DNA from: Bryobacter sp.
GTDB taxonomy: Bacteria > Acidobacteriota > Terriglobia > Bryobacterales > Bryobacteraceae
Direction: 5' to 3'
NCBI GenBank assembly: GCA_022843605.1
Contig: JALHNI010000033.1
Location: 1-46,064, forward strand
DNA length: 46,064 bases
A program made the position numbers and the translations under genes. The notes under the pieces were generated by a model. It had not been told where the DNA came from, did no database searches, and was given only the letters and a program-made list of their open reading frames with translations. Below, in pieces: positions 37,901-45,657 of the stretch; the stretch's first letter is position 1, and each line of letters starts with the position of its first letter.

Positions 37901-38123
37901 CCGGGCCGCCGGCGCCCGCCAGGTGGTCAGCAGCCTGTGGCCCGTCGACGACGCCGCCACCCGCCAATGGATGCTCCGCTTCTATCAGGCTCGCCGCCAA
38001 TCCGATGCCGGTGTGGTCCGAGCCGTACGTTCCGCCTCGGCTACCGAACTCCGCAACCGGCGAGCATCATCCCGAAGCACCCACCCTTTCTACTGGGGCG
38101 GCTTCGTCGCCTCGGGCTTCTAA
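34911..38123 (+). CDS. Exported TPR-CHAT protease candidate
   Basis: Large TPR protein (1070 aa) with a C-terminal CHAT domain, a caspase-like cysteine peptidase fold. The N-terminus is a signal peptide (MIHRFALLTLVPLLAIAQ), starting at a TTG that overlaps the anti-sigma stop. Tandem TPRs fill about 25-560. The CHAT domain (about 770-1065) has the catalytic pair His916 (HLATHGF) and Cys977 (VLSGCDTA), followed by a SLWPVDD motif, so it should be active. Three perfect five-residue copies of FGNPV (836-850) lie in the domain. CHAT proteins cleave specific partners; export plus the operon suggests an envelope target such as the anti-sigma factor or the Rhs protein. The pairing is inferred. Confidence 0.88.
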   Translation: MIHRFALLTLVPLLAIAQTSAQVRQHLDVWDLQRALHAARKFAASLDATPSLEKAEALDLLGETLSLADDPSALRTLEAALGLKSDLLPAGDISLAHTHLRLAAEQSQRRQAALALEGYNQALAIIKGRPGPAADALRPQILLGIGSAATNLGRYAEAKTALDQALADAEQQAGPDSRPVRDALRALSTLAYLQTNLPKAEQYLARCKSPGATHPVEQAQTLLLSAGLAMERGRYDEAAAGLRETLTFFEERLGPKNRRLLPILRNIARGQRFQAQLPSAISTSERALAISIHSFGEQSSPTAELLGILAAAQAESGLLAEARHLYDRAIAVQTKLFGPSHPLVGVELFSLANLEQVMGDFESSLRHAGQALAIREAVDGKESARTVTIYALLGRVNALNGNLSQGRRLAELAVAIGRRTVGDAHPRTTFARSDLGEVLYLAKDYAGARQHFIAALEGQTKLFGAGSIRTAQGEYNLGLAERAGGDHAQALLRFDNAGRIWREAFSADYLFLAETNAGQAASLLALHRPAEAMAPALEAARVRRVALDAVNINAAEREALLFAGVDRDGLLLAIDLVASAKLDPTSVAGVWDALIHDRAAVLDAMARRRPATHDPVATPLFTQIASLKRELAQAVLIGDPKLYLARVAGLRQNLDDAERALARQSSRYARQTLGSQAGWTEVRAALPAGSALVGYARGEGQYVAFVGHPGESSPRAFSLGSTGRIDTLVRVWQQEMERERNSAGRNARRNEAAYREAGLALRRAIWDPLAPALAKAKTVFVTLDGALQLVNLDTLPVGTAQYLAETGPFLQILSSERDLIDPPPPAARRNAGLLAFGNPVFGNPVFGNPVASPLTCDDLDRRRFPPLPGSAAEAVAVGKLWNAQGGQAQVLNGSAASEAAFKTQAPGQQVLHLATHGFFLAAACRREREAALASNPLLRSGVVLTAGGPGGEDGLLTAEEVSALRLDSTELVVLSGCDTARGTAQAGEGLLGLRRAFRAAGARQVVSSLWPVDDAATRQWMLRFYQARRQSDAGVVRAVRSASATELRNRRASSRSTHPFYWGGFVASGF
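37416..37460 (+). repeat. Three tandem 15-bp repeats inside the CHAT gene
   Basis: Three in-frame copies of a 15-nt unit (TTCGGCAACCCNGTA type) encode three copies of FGNPV just before the conserved part of the CHAT domain. The copies are identical except at two synonymous or silent positions, so expansion or contraction is recent. It adds a flexible loop and does not shift the frame. Confidence 0.9.
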
Positions 38124-38272
38124 TCTCCCCAAAACAAACTACCGATAACAAATTAATCGCAGAACGACTGTCACAAAATCGGCCCCGATCCCGACTCTTC
38201 GACGACAAGGGCGATTGGCGACATTCCGCTCCCCCGACCGACGGTTCTGAAGAGAGTCCTTGCAGAGAGAAC

Positions 38273-41200
38273 ATGAACATTTTAGCTTTACCGTTCGTTT
38301 TGATGACCCTGGCAGCCACGCTCCTGGCAGCCAACGTCCAGTACACCTACGACGCAGCCGGCCGGCTCGCCAAAGTGGACTATGGCGATGGCCGTATCGT
38401 CTCCTATACCTATGACGCCGCCGGAAACCTGCTGAAACGCGAGCGTACCGGCACCGCCGAGCCTGCCCTCGCCGCCAGCCTTCCCGCGTTGACCTTTGAA
38501 GCGAACCATGGGCAAATGGACAACCGGTATCAGTTCCTCGCCCGCCGCGGCACCTACAGCGTCGCCGTTTCTGCCCAGGAAGCCCTCTTCTCCCTGCGAG
38601 GCTCCACTGTCCGGCTGCAGTGGCTCGGCGCCAACCCCAGCGCTGACGCCGCCGGCCTCCAACCGCAGGCCGCCGCCACCAATTACCTCACCGGCGCCGA
38701 CGCCAAACAGTGGCGCACCGGTGTCCCCCATTTTGCTCGAATCCAGTACCGGGATCTCTTTCCCGGAGTCGACATCGTCTACTACGGCAACCCCGGCCAA
38801 CTCGAGTATGACCTCGTCGTGCATCCCGGCGCTGACCCATCCCAAATCCGTTTCCGCCTCGATGGAGCGAATCAGCTGAGACTGGCGCCCAACGGGGACC
38901 TTGTCCTGCAAGCCAGCGGCCAGACCGTTCTCTTCCACAAGCCCGTCCTCTATCAGGAGAAGAACGGCGCCAGGCGTCCCGTGCAGGGGGCCTACCAGAT
39001 CGCCAACGGAACTGTCGGCTTCGGTGTGGGCGCCTACGACCGCTCACTCCCCCTCACCATCGACCCCGTGTTCGGCGACTTCACCCTCGCCGGCGGCTCC
39101 GGCGACGAGATCCCAACCGCAGCCGCCGAAGACGCGCAAGGCTTCCTCTACGTCGTGGGCACCACTAACTCTACTGACCTCCCCGGCCTTGTCCGCCCCG
39201 TGCAAGCCGCCAACGCCGGCGGGACAGACATCTTTGTGATGAAGCTGAGCCACAACACCAAATCGCTGGTGTGGGTGACCTATCTCGGCGGCGCCGGAGC
39301 CGATTCCGCCGGCGGCCTCTCCGTTGACCGGCAAGGCATCGTCACCATCAGCGGCACCACCGCCAGCCAGAACTTTCCGGTGTCCGGCGATGCGTTTCAG
39401 AAGACCTTCGGCGGAGGGGCCACCGACGGCTTCGTCGCCCGGCTGAATGCGAAAGGCGAACGCCTGCTCTATTCCAGCTACATCGGCGGTTCGGCCGCCG
39501 ATGCCGCGCACAGCGTCGCCGTCGATGCCGCCGGCCTCATCTTCGCCTCCGGCGTCACGGCCTCGGCCAACTTCCCCACCCGCTCCTTCGCGCCTCAGGA
39601 CAAGCACGCCGGGGCCACCGACGGCTTCCTCCTCAAGATTGACCCTGCCGAAGCCGTCCCCGTCTACTCCACCTTTCTCGGGGGATCCGCGGCAGACAGC
39701 ATCCATGGCCTCGCCATCGACACCGCCGGCAACGCATACGTCGCCGGAACCACCGCATCCACCAACTTCCCCACCACCTCCGGCGTCCTCGCCACGGCCA
39801 ACGCCGGCGCCACCGACGCCTTCATCGCCAAGGTCAACCCCACCGGCACCGCCCTCCTCTATTCCACCTATCTCGGCGGCAGCGGCGACGATCAGGTCCT
39901 CTCGCTCGCGGTGAACCCCGCCGGCTCCGCCTTCATCTCCGGCGTCACTACCTCCCGCAACCTGCCCATGGGCGGCAACGTCCTGAATCGCCAATATCAG
40001 GGTGGCGCCTCCGATGGCTTCCTTATGCAACTCTCGCCGAGCGGAAGCCTGTTGCAGGCCGCCAGTTACCTGGGCGGCTTCGGCGAAGACCGCGCCGATG
40101 CCATCGCCGTCCGCGGCGAAGGTACAATCCTGGTCGCGGTTAATGGCACATCTTTCCCCGGCGAACCCGCCCGGATGGTCGCCTACTCCCCGGACCTCAC
40201 CCGCGAACTCGGCATCCAAACCATCAGCGCCTCCTGCACGGGAGGCGGCGGCCGCATTGTCGCCCTCACCCACCGCACCACTCGTTCCCTCGCCATCGGT
40301 TGGGCCCGCGCGGGCGGCGAGTGTACTGCCCCCCAATGGCTCTCCTTACCCGGCACCGGCACCGGCCCAGGCATCGGCAAAGGTGAAGCCGAGCGCGCAG
40401 CCTCGGGCGAGCATTTCTCCACCGGCCATGCCGAAATGTTCGTCGGCGCCTCCGGCACCACACCTCCCGCGCCGGCCGCCCCGCCCCCGGCCATACGCCC
40501 CGCGGCGCAATACAAGTCGGGCGGCTCCGCCGGCGATCCCTTCTCCACCGCCACCGGTGAGCACACCGATCAATTCGACGATCTCAGCCTCGGCGGCATC
40601 AACCTCCTGGAGTTCCGCCGCTACTACAGCAGCGCGCTCAACAGTAACGACATCACCAGCGGCCTCGGCGTCAACTGGTCCCATAACTTCGACCTTTCTC
40701 TCGCCGCCGCCCAGAATGCGATCACCGTCACCCTCGAAGGCGGCGTCAAAGTTGCCTTCCGCCAGGCCGCCGGCGCCTGGCAAATCGAGACGCCCCAGAG
40801 GTCCGAGTACCGTCTTCTCGAATCGCCCAATGACTACCGACTCGGCGACATCGGCGCCGCCCGCATCATCACCTTCAATCGCCGCGGCCAACTCACCCGC
40901 ATCGAAGATCGCAACGGCAACGCCCTGCAGGTCACGCCAACCCCAGTCGGCCCCGCCGAAGTCAGAGACGGCCTCGGCCGTTCCCTCAAGTTCACCTACG
41001 CCGGCGGATTCCTCACCGAAGTCCGCGACCACTCCGGCCGCACTATCCGCTTCTCCTACCGCGGCGAGAATCTCGATACCGTCACCGACGTCTACACCCG
41101 GATCACCCGCTATGAGTACGCCGCCTCCGGCCGCCTCACCCGCCATTTGCTCCCCACCGGTAATCCGGCCTATGCCAACGCCTATGACGCCGACGGCCGC

Positions 41201-44200
41201 GTCACCGAACAGGCCGACGCCGAAGGCCAACCCACCAAAGTCGCCTACCAGGCCGCTGGGGTCACCGCCGTCACCGATCCCTTAAACGCCGTCACCCGCC
41301 ACACCCACAATTCCAGCGGCGACCTCGTCCGGGTGACGGACGCCACCGGCGCCACGATCGACATGACCTACGATTCGGCGCACCGGCTCACCAGCCTCAA
41401 GGACCGTCTCGGCGACACCACCACCACCGCCTATCACGCGCCCACCGGCAAGGTTCAAACCGAAACCGACGCGCTCGGCAACAAGACCGTCTTCACCTTC
41501 ACGCCCCAGGTGCAGGCCGGATTCACCTTCTTCAACATCACGCGGCTCGACCGCCCTGATGGCGCCTCCGTCGTCTACGAATACGACGCCCGCGGCAACC
41601 CCGTCACCATCACCGACCGCGCCGGCAAAACCTGGAAGTACACCTACAACGCCCAGGGCCTTCCGCTCACCCTCACCGCCCCCGGCGGTGCTGTCTCGAA
41701 GCGGACCTATTTCGCCAACGGGACCATGGCCAGCGTGACTGAGTTCTCCGGCGAAGTGCTGAGCTTCGAACGCGACAACCTCGGGCGGATCACCAAGATC
41801 ACCCAACCCGACGGCTCCACTCGCCTTTTCGCTTATGACCTCGGCGACCACCTCGTCCAACAGACCGACGAGAACGGCAGAACCACCCGCTACGGGCTCG
41901 ACCAGAACCAGCAACTCACCGCGAAGACCGATGAACTGGGCAACGCCGAAACCTGGACATACAACCGTAGCCGCCTCACCGCCCAATCGACTGACCGGTT
42001 GGGGAACAAGCTCTCCCTGGCCTACAATCGCAACAACCTCCTCAGCAAGCTGACCGACGCCTCCGGCGGCGAACTCGAGTTCCTCTACGATTCCCTGCAT
42101 CGGGTTACCGGCGTGAAGGATGGCTTGGGCATCCGCTTCCAATACGGCTACAACAAAGAAGGCGTCCCCGTGAGCGCAACGGACGCGCTTGGCCGGCCCT
42201 GGACCTTCGAAACGGACAAGAACGGCCGCATGACGAAGTCCATCACGCCCTTAGGCCTCGCCCGTTCCCGCGCTTACGATGGCGCTGGGCGCGTGCTGCG
42301 GTCCACCAACGGCTTAGGCGAAATCACCAGCTACAAATATGATGCTCGTGGTCAATTAGCCGCGATCGAAGCGCCCGGCGGGCTGAAGACGGCGCTGACG
42401 CGCAACGAATTCGGCTCGCTGGCGGCGCTCACCGACGCCTCCGGCGCCAGCTGGCGCAATACCTTCGATCCCGGAGGCCGCCTGCTGACCAAGGTCGATC
42501 CACTGGACCGCGCCTTCTCCTACGGCTACGACAAAGCCGGCCGCGTCGCCGAGATTACGTTACCGGGGAACCTCGGCACCGCCGCCCTCAGCTACGATCC
42601 CGCCGGCCGCCTTGTCTCCTCCCGCTACTCCGACGGCATCGAACTCGTCCACAAGCGGGATGAGAAAGGCCGGGTGGTGGAAGCCAACGGCCTCACCCTT
42701 GCCTACAACGCCAACGACCGCATCATTAACTCGAATGGCATCGCCACCGAGCGCGACGCTCTCGGCCGCGTCGCCGCCGTGACTCTCGCCCCGGAAAAAG
42801 TGGTTCGCTATGCCTACAACACACGCGGCCAGGTGATTCGCATCACCGATTGGCTGGGTGCCGTCACTGAATTCAGCTACGATGCCTCCGGCGCCCTCAC
42901 GGAGATCAAACGCCCCAACCTCGTCGTCACTTCGTTCACCTACGATGCCGATGCCCGCCTGGCCTCGATTGAAGAGAAAAAAGACAGTACCCTGGGCCGC
43001 TTCAGCTTCACCTACGATGCCGCGGATCGCGTCATCGGCGAACAGCGCGACCTTCCGGCGGCCGCAACCTTCCCCTCGGCCACCGAGGAATTCGCCTACG
43101 ATGCCGCCGGGCAGCTTTCCGGCGCCACCTATGACGCGGCCGGCCGCCTGCAAGCGGATACGCGCCGTACCTACACCTGGAGTGTGGCTTCCCGGGCCAC
43201 CGGCTTCACCTCTGGCGACAGCGCCGTCTCCTTCACCTACGATGCTCGCGGAGAACTCCTCTCGCGTACGAAAGACGGCATGACCACGGCGTACGTCGCG
43301 AACTACGCCATGGCCCGGCCGGTGATCGCGGTAGAGCGGGCCGCGGACGCGGACCTTCGCTACTACGTCCATCTGCCGAACGGCAAGCTACTGTATAGCA
43401 TCGACGCCGCGAGCAATGCGCGCCGCTTCTACCACTTCGACCGCATGGGCTCCACCACCCTGCTCACCGGCGACGACGGCGCCGTCACCGATGCCTATGA
43501 AATCACCCCCTACGGCGAAACCGTAACCCGTCAAGGAGAGACCGAGAATCCCTTCACTTTCCTGGGCGCCTGGGGCGTCATGCAGCAGGATCAAGCCGGA
43601 CTCTTCCTTATGCGGTTCCGCCTTTATGACGCGGCTACCGCCCGCTTCCTTTCGCGGGATCCGCAAATGGACCCGGCTCCCCGCGCCGTGAATCCATATC
43701 AGTACGCGCTCGGCAATCCGGTTCTGTACTCGGATCCCAAGGGACTTTCGGCCGCGTCGTCGACGGACAGCTTCTCCAATCTCGGAGAGTTCTTCCGCTG
43801 GCTGTTCAGCACCCCGGAAGGCCAGCAGATGCTCCGCGACTCGGAGCGGGCGGAGGCGGAAGAGGCCCGCAAGAAGGCCGAAGAGGAGGAGCGCCAAAGG
43901 CAGCGGGCTCTGGCGGAGAAGGAGCGAATCCTGCGCGAGGCGATTGAGGCGCAGCAGCGCTGGCTCCTGCGCTATCACAATGCGCGGCAGATGGAGGTCG
44001 CGTTGATGGCCATCGCCGGTTTCCGAACTTTCTACGCTTGCGACCTCGACCTCAAATGCGCTGCCTTCACGAATCCGTCGTCCAAGGGCGCCAAGAACGC
44101 GAAGGTTGCAGTCGCCAAGCAGACCGACGCGGCCAAAGCCTTGCAGAACGGTACGTCGATTGACCAAATCAAGACTGGCCTGTCCCGTCTCGACGTTTCC

Positions 44201-44326
44201 ACGCTGATCGGCCTGGATGGCGGATCGCTCATCGGCAATGACGGCAGCACTCTGATTGGGAACGATGGCAGCACGCTCATTGGCAATGACGGTAGTACCT
44301 TGATTGGTAATGACGGAGGCACCTAA
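38273..44326 (+). CDS. Giant exported SBBP/Rhs-repeat protein
   Basis: A 2017-aa protein. The ATG at 38273 gives a signal peptide (NILALPFVLMTLAATLLAA). Domains in order: two YD repeats (about 21-60), a DUF7948-like domain (65-270), SBBP beta-propeller repeats (about 280-600; VDAAGNAYVAGTT-type units), an Ala/Pro-rich linker, a DUF6531-like Rhs start (about 757), a long YD-repeat shell (to about 1720), and an Rhs core end (YHFDRMGSTTLL near 1719, RFLSRDPQ near 1790, NPYQYALGNP near 1808). The variable tail (1826-2017) has a coiled coil (about 1853-1917) and five octapeptide repeats. No toxin motif is recognised in the tail. The gene follows the CHAT gene by 149 nt on the same strand. Confidence 0.92.
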   Translation: MNILALPFVLMTLAATLLAANVQYTYDAAGRLAKVDYGDGRIVSYTYDAAGNLLKRERTGTAEPALAASLPALTFEANHGQMDNRYQFLARRGTYSVAVSAQEALFSLRGSTVRLQWLGANPSADAAGLQPQAAATNYLTGADAKQWRTGVPHFARIQYRDLFPGVDIVYYGNPGQLEYDLVVHPGADPSQIRFRLDGANQLRLAPNGDLVLQASGQTVLFHKPVLYQEKNGARRPVQGAYQIANGTVGFGVGAYDRSLPLTIDPVFGDFTLAGGSGDEIPTAAAEDAQGFLYVVGTTNSTDLPGLVRPVQAANAGGTDIFVMKLSHNTKSLVWVTYLGGAGADSAGGLSVDRQGIVTISGTTASQNFPVSGDAFQKTFGGGATDGFVARLNAKGERLLYSSYIGGSAADAAHSVAVDAAGLIFASGVTASANFPTRSFAPQDKHAGATDGFLLKIDPAEAVPVYSTFLGGSAADSIHGLAIDTAGNAYVAGTTASTNFPTTSGVLATANAGATDAFIAKVNPTGTALLYSTYLGGSGDDQVLSLAVNPAGSAFISGVTTSRNLPMGGNVLNRQYQGGASDGFLMQLSPSGSLLQAASYLGGFGEDRADAIAVRGEGTILVAVNGTSFPGEPARMVAYSPDLTRELGIQTISASCTGGGGRIVALTHRTTRSLAIGWARAGGECTAPQWLSLPGTGTGPGIGKGEAERAASGEHFSTGHAEMFVGASGTTPPAPAAPPPAIRPAAQYKSGGSAGDPFSTATGEHTDQFDDLSLGGINLLEFRRYYSSALNSNDITSGLGVNWSHNFDLSLAAAQNAITVTLEGGVKVAFRQAAGAWQIETPQRSEYRLLESPNDYRLGDIGAARIITFNRRGQLTRIEDRNGNALQVTPTPVGPAEVRDGLGRSLKFTYAGGFLTEVRDHSGRTIRFSYRGENLDTVTDVYTRITRYEYAASGRLTRHLLPTGNPAYANAYDADGRVTEQADAEGQPTKVAYQAAGVTAVTDPLNAVTRHTHNSSGDLVRVTDATGATIDMTYDSAHRLTSLKDRLGDTTTTAYHAPTGKVQTETDALGNKTVFTFTPQVQAGFTFFNITRLDRPDGASVVYEYDARGNPVTITDRAGKTWKYTYNAQGLPLTLTAPGGAVSKRTYFANGTMASVTEFSGEVLSFERDNLGRITKITQPDGSTRLFAYDLGDHLVQQTDENGRTTRYGLDQNQQLTAKTDELGNAETWTYNRSRLTAQSTDRLGNKLSLAYNRNNLLSKLTDASGGELEFLYDSLHRVTGVKDGLGIRFQYGYNKEGVPVSATDALGRPWTFETDKNGRMTKSITPLGLARSRAYDGAGRVLRSTNGLGEITSYKYDARGQLAAIEAPGGLKTALTRNEFGSLAALTDASGASWRNTFDPGGRLLTKVDPLDRAFSYGYDKAGRVAEITLPGNLGTAALSYDPAGRLVSSRYSDGIELVHKRDEKGRVVEANGLTLAYNANDRIINSNGIATERDALGRVAAVTLAPEKVVRYAYNTRGQVIRITDWLGAVTEFSYDASGALTEIKRPNLVVTSFTYDADARLASIEEKKDSTLGRFSFTYDAADRVIGEQRDLPAAATFPSATEEFAYDAAGQLSGATYDAAGRLQADTRRTYTWSVASRATGFTSGDSAVSFTYDARGELLSRTKDGMTTAYVANYAMARPVIAVERAADADLRYYVHLPNGKLLYSIDAASNARRFYHFDRMGSTTLLTGDDGAVTDAYEITPYGETVTRQGETENPFTFLGAWGVMQQDQAGLFLMRFRLYDAATARFLSRDPQMDPAPRAVNPYQYALGNPVLYSDPKGLSAASSTDSFSNLGEFFRWLFSTPEGQQMLRDSERAEAEEARKKAEEEERQRQRALAEKERILREAIEAQQRWLLRYHNARQMEVALMAIAGFRTFYACDLDLKCAAFTNPSSKGAKNAKVAVAKQTDAAKALQNGTSIDQIKTGLSRLDVSTLIGLDGGSLIGNDGSTLIGNDGSTLIGNDGSTLIGNDGGT
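44198..44323 (+). repeat. Five octapeptide repeats at the Rhs C-terminus
   Basis: Five 24-bp units encode STLIGxDG-type octapeptides (residues 1976-2015), then Gly-Thr and stop. The units differ at many third positions while the protein repeat is kept, so selection acts on the peptide. The repeat ends the protein, where a polymorphic toxin would normally lie. Confidence 0.9.
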
Positions 44327-44892
44327 TCCGCCGCCCAGTAGGACAGACCTCCCGGTCGGTCCACCAATCAACTTCGCCGGCATCCACCAAGTGACCCGAC
44401 TGGTGTGAGTCGACCCCACCCGCAAAATGAGGAGACGTTCCACCCCCAACAAAGCTGAGAGGAGTGGGCCCGGAAATTTACTGACGGGCACAATGCTGCG
44501 GAATTGAGGCTATTTGTTCCCCGGATATACGTACCCCGTCACCCAGCGGGTACCAACTGCCAGGGACGTCGTCCACCAGGCCTGGCGACCGGCCCCAACC
44601 CTTTCGCGGTGAACACCGCGCCTGAAGACCGAAACTTTACCGGAAGCTGATTTCATGCACGAGGTGCAGGTCGACCCGTGCCAGGACCGCGAGTTGCGGT
44701 CGCATCTCAGCAGCCTGTCCAGCAAAACGGGGTGCCTGGTTGGGTCCGGGAACGGACTGATGCCGAGTCCATGCGGGGCGAGTCTGCCGGCAGGGTTGGT
44801 TGGGTTGTCTTGGGTATTTCCTGGGTTCCGTTTGGGGCACTTGTCTTTTCGAATCAAGCAAATGCTCAGGTTCGTTTTCGGAAAAAGCTTTC
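44327..44892. other. Gene-poor stretch after the Rhs gene
   Basis: About 566 bp. A minus-strand 233-codon frame across part of it is Arg/Pro-rich, lacks a ribosome-binding site and is judged a shadow. No transposase fragment, tRNA or array is recognised. A hairpin at 44341-44362 is listed separately. Confidence 0.5.
44341..44362 (+). terminator. Weak candidate terminator after the Rhs gene
   Basis: An inverted repeat of nine bases with one mismatch (GGACAGACC/GGTCGGTCC, loop TCCC) starts 15 nt after the Rhs stop. No T tract follows, so it is only a weak candidate, perhaps an RNA stabiliser. Confidence 0.3.
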
Positions 44893-45279
44893 TCAGGTTG
44901 CGCGGCAGATGGGGAGGTCCGGGTAGGCCAGGGAGACGGGGTAGGGATTGCTCCAGCCGCGATACTGATTGAGGCCGGCGTGGACGGCGGTCATGACCGC
45001 GCGATGCACTTCCGGGAAGGATTTGAGCACGCTTTGAATCGCGTGATTGATGATGGGCCAGAGTTCTTCCTCTTTGGGCGCGTAGGTGGGATCGGCCGGC
45101 ACGAGGATGACTTGATGGTCGCCGGGTTGCTGGGCTTGGCGTTCTTTGGCGAGCGCCGCTTCGCGAGTTATCTGCTGGGCGGCGAGTTCGGCCGCAGGGA
45201 GCAGAGTCCAATGAAGGTCGGAATCGAAGTCGGCGTCGAGGAATGAGTCGTAGTCGATGTCGCGGTAAGTTCTTTGCAT
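44893..45279 (-). CDS. Hypothetical protein, unknown family
   Basis: A 128-aa soluble, acidic-to-neutral protein with a run of Asp/Tyr near the N-terminus (DIDYDSFLDADFDSD) and a helical C-terminal half (PIINHAIQSVLKSFPEVHRAVMTAVHAGL). The ATG at 45279 is chosen because a GGAGG ribosome-binding site lies 6 nt upstream; an ATG at 45306 lacks one. No family is recognised. It faces away from the next gene. Confidence 0.6.
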   Translation of the reverse strand: MQRTYRDIDYDSFLDADFDSDLHWTLLPAAELAAQQITREAALAKERQAQQPGDHQVILVPADPTYAPKEEELWPIINHAIQSVLKSFPEVHRAVMTAVHAGLNQYRGWSNPYPVSLAYPDLPICRAT

Positions 45280-45657
45280 GGAATCCTCCGAGGATGAGAG
45301 TAACATTGGCTTACTCGTACTCGGGAGGTGAGTGGCGAGTAAGTCGTTTGGAATTTGCGGGTTGGGGAATTTTCCTCGGTTGTGATTCGCTGGCGGGAGG
45401 TGCCAGGTCTTGTCGCTTTCGCGAGGCGGGTTGGGCCGCTATCGCTTTGGGCTGGACACCGGCGTGAGTTGTTGATCGATCAGCGGGCGGGCCGGGGGGC
45501 CCGCCCCACCAAGGTTTCGACGACCGCCGAGTTAGTTAGCCATGGGCGGATGGGCGATCACGACGAACTGAATTTCGATAAGTGCGTTTTCTATCTTGTC
45601 GTTAGCGTACGGAAGCGGGGTGGGGGTTTGGGGGGCGGTTGCTATGCTGTGGTCGAG
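45280..45657. other. Divergent intergenic region with a GC-rich palindrome
   Basis: About 378 bp between two divergent genes. It holds a strong GC-rich palindrome next to a TGATCGATCA palindrome, listed separately. No other structure is recognised. It must contain promoters for both flanking genes. Confidence 0.5.
45473..45506. repeat. REP-like GC-rich palindrome
   Basis: A 9-bp perfect stem (45485-45493 with 45498-45506, loop GGGG) of GGGCGGGCC type follows the palindrome TGATCGATCA (45473-45482). The pair resembles repetitive extragenic palindromes found in many copies in GC-rich genomes. No T tract follows, so it is not a classic terminator. Copy number cannot be judged from one window. 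Confidence 0.5.

Noticed and set aside
44198..44323. Regular 24-bp repeats as a CRISPR array
   Set aside because: Units are contiguous, in frame and coding, without spacers; they are the C-terminal repeats of the Rhs protein.
44510..45211. 233-codon minus-strand frame
   Set aside because: Arg/Pro/Ser-rich, overlaps a better-supported gene in another frame and lacks a ribosome-binding site.
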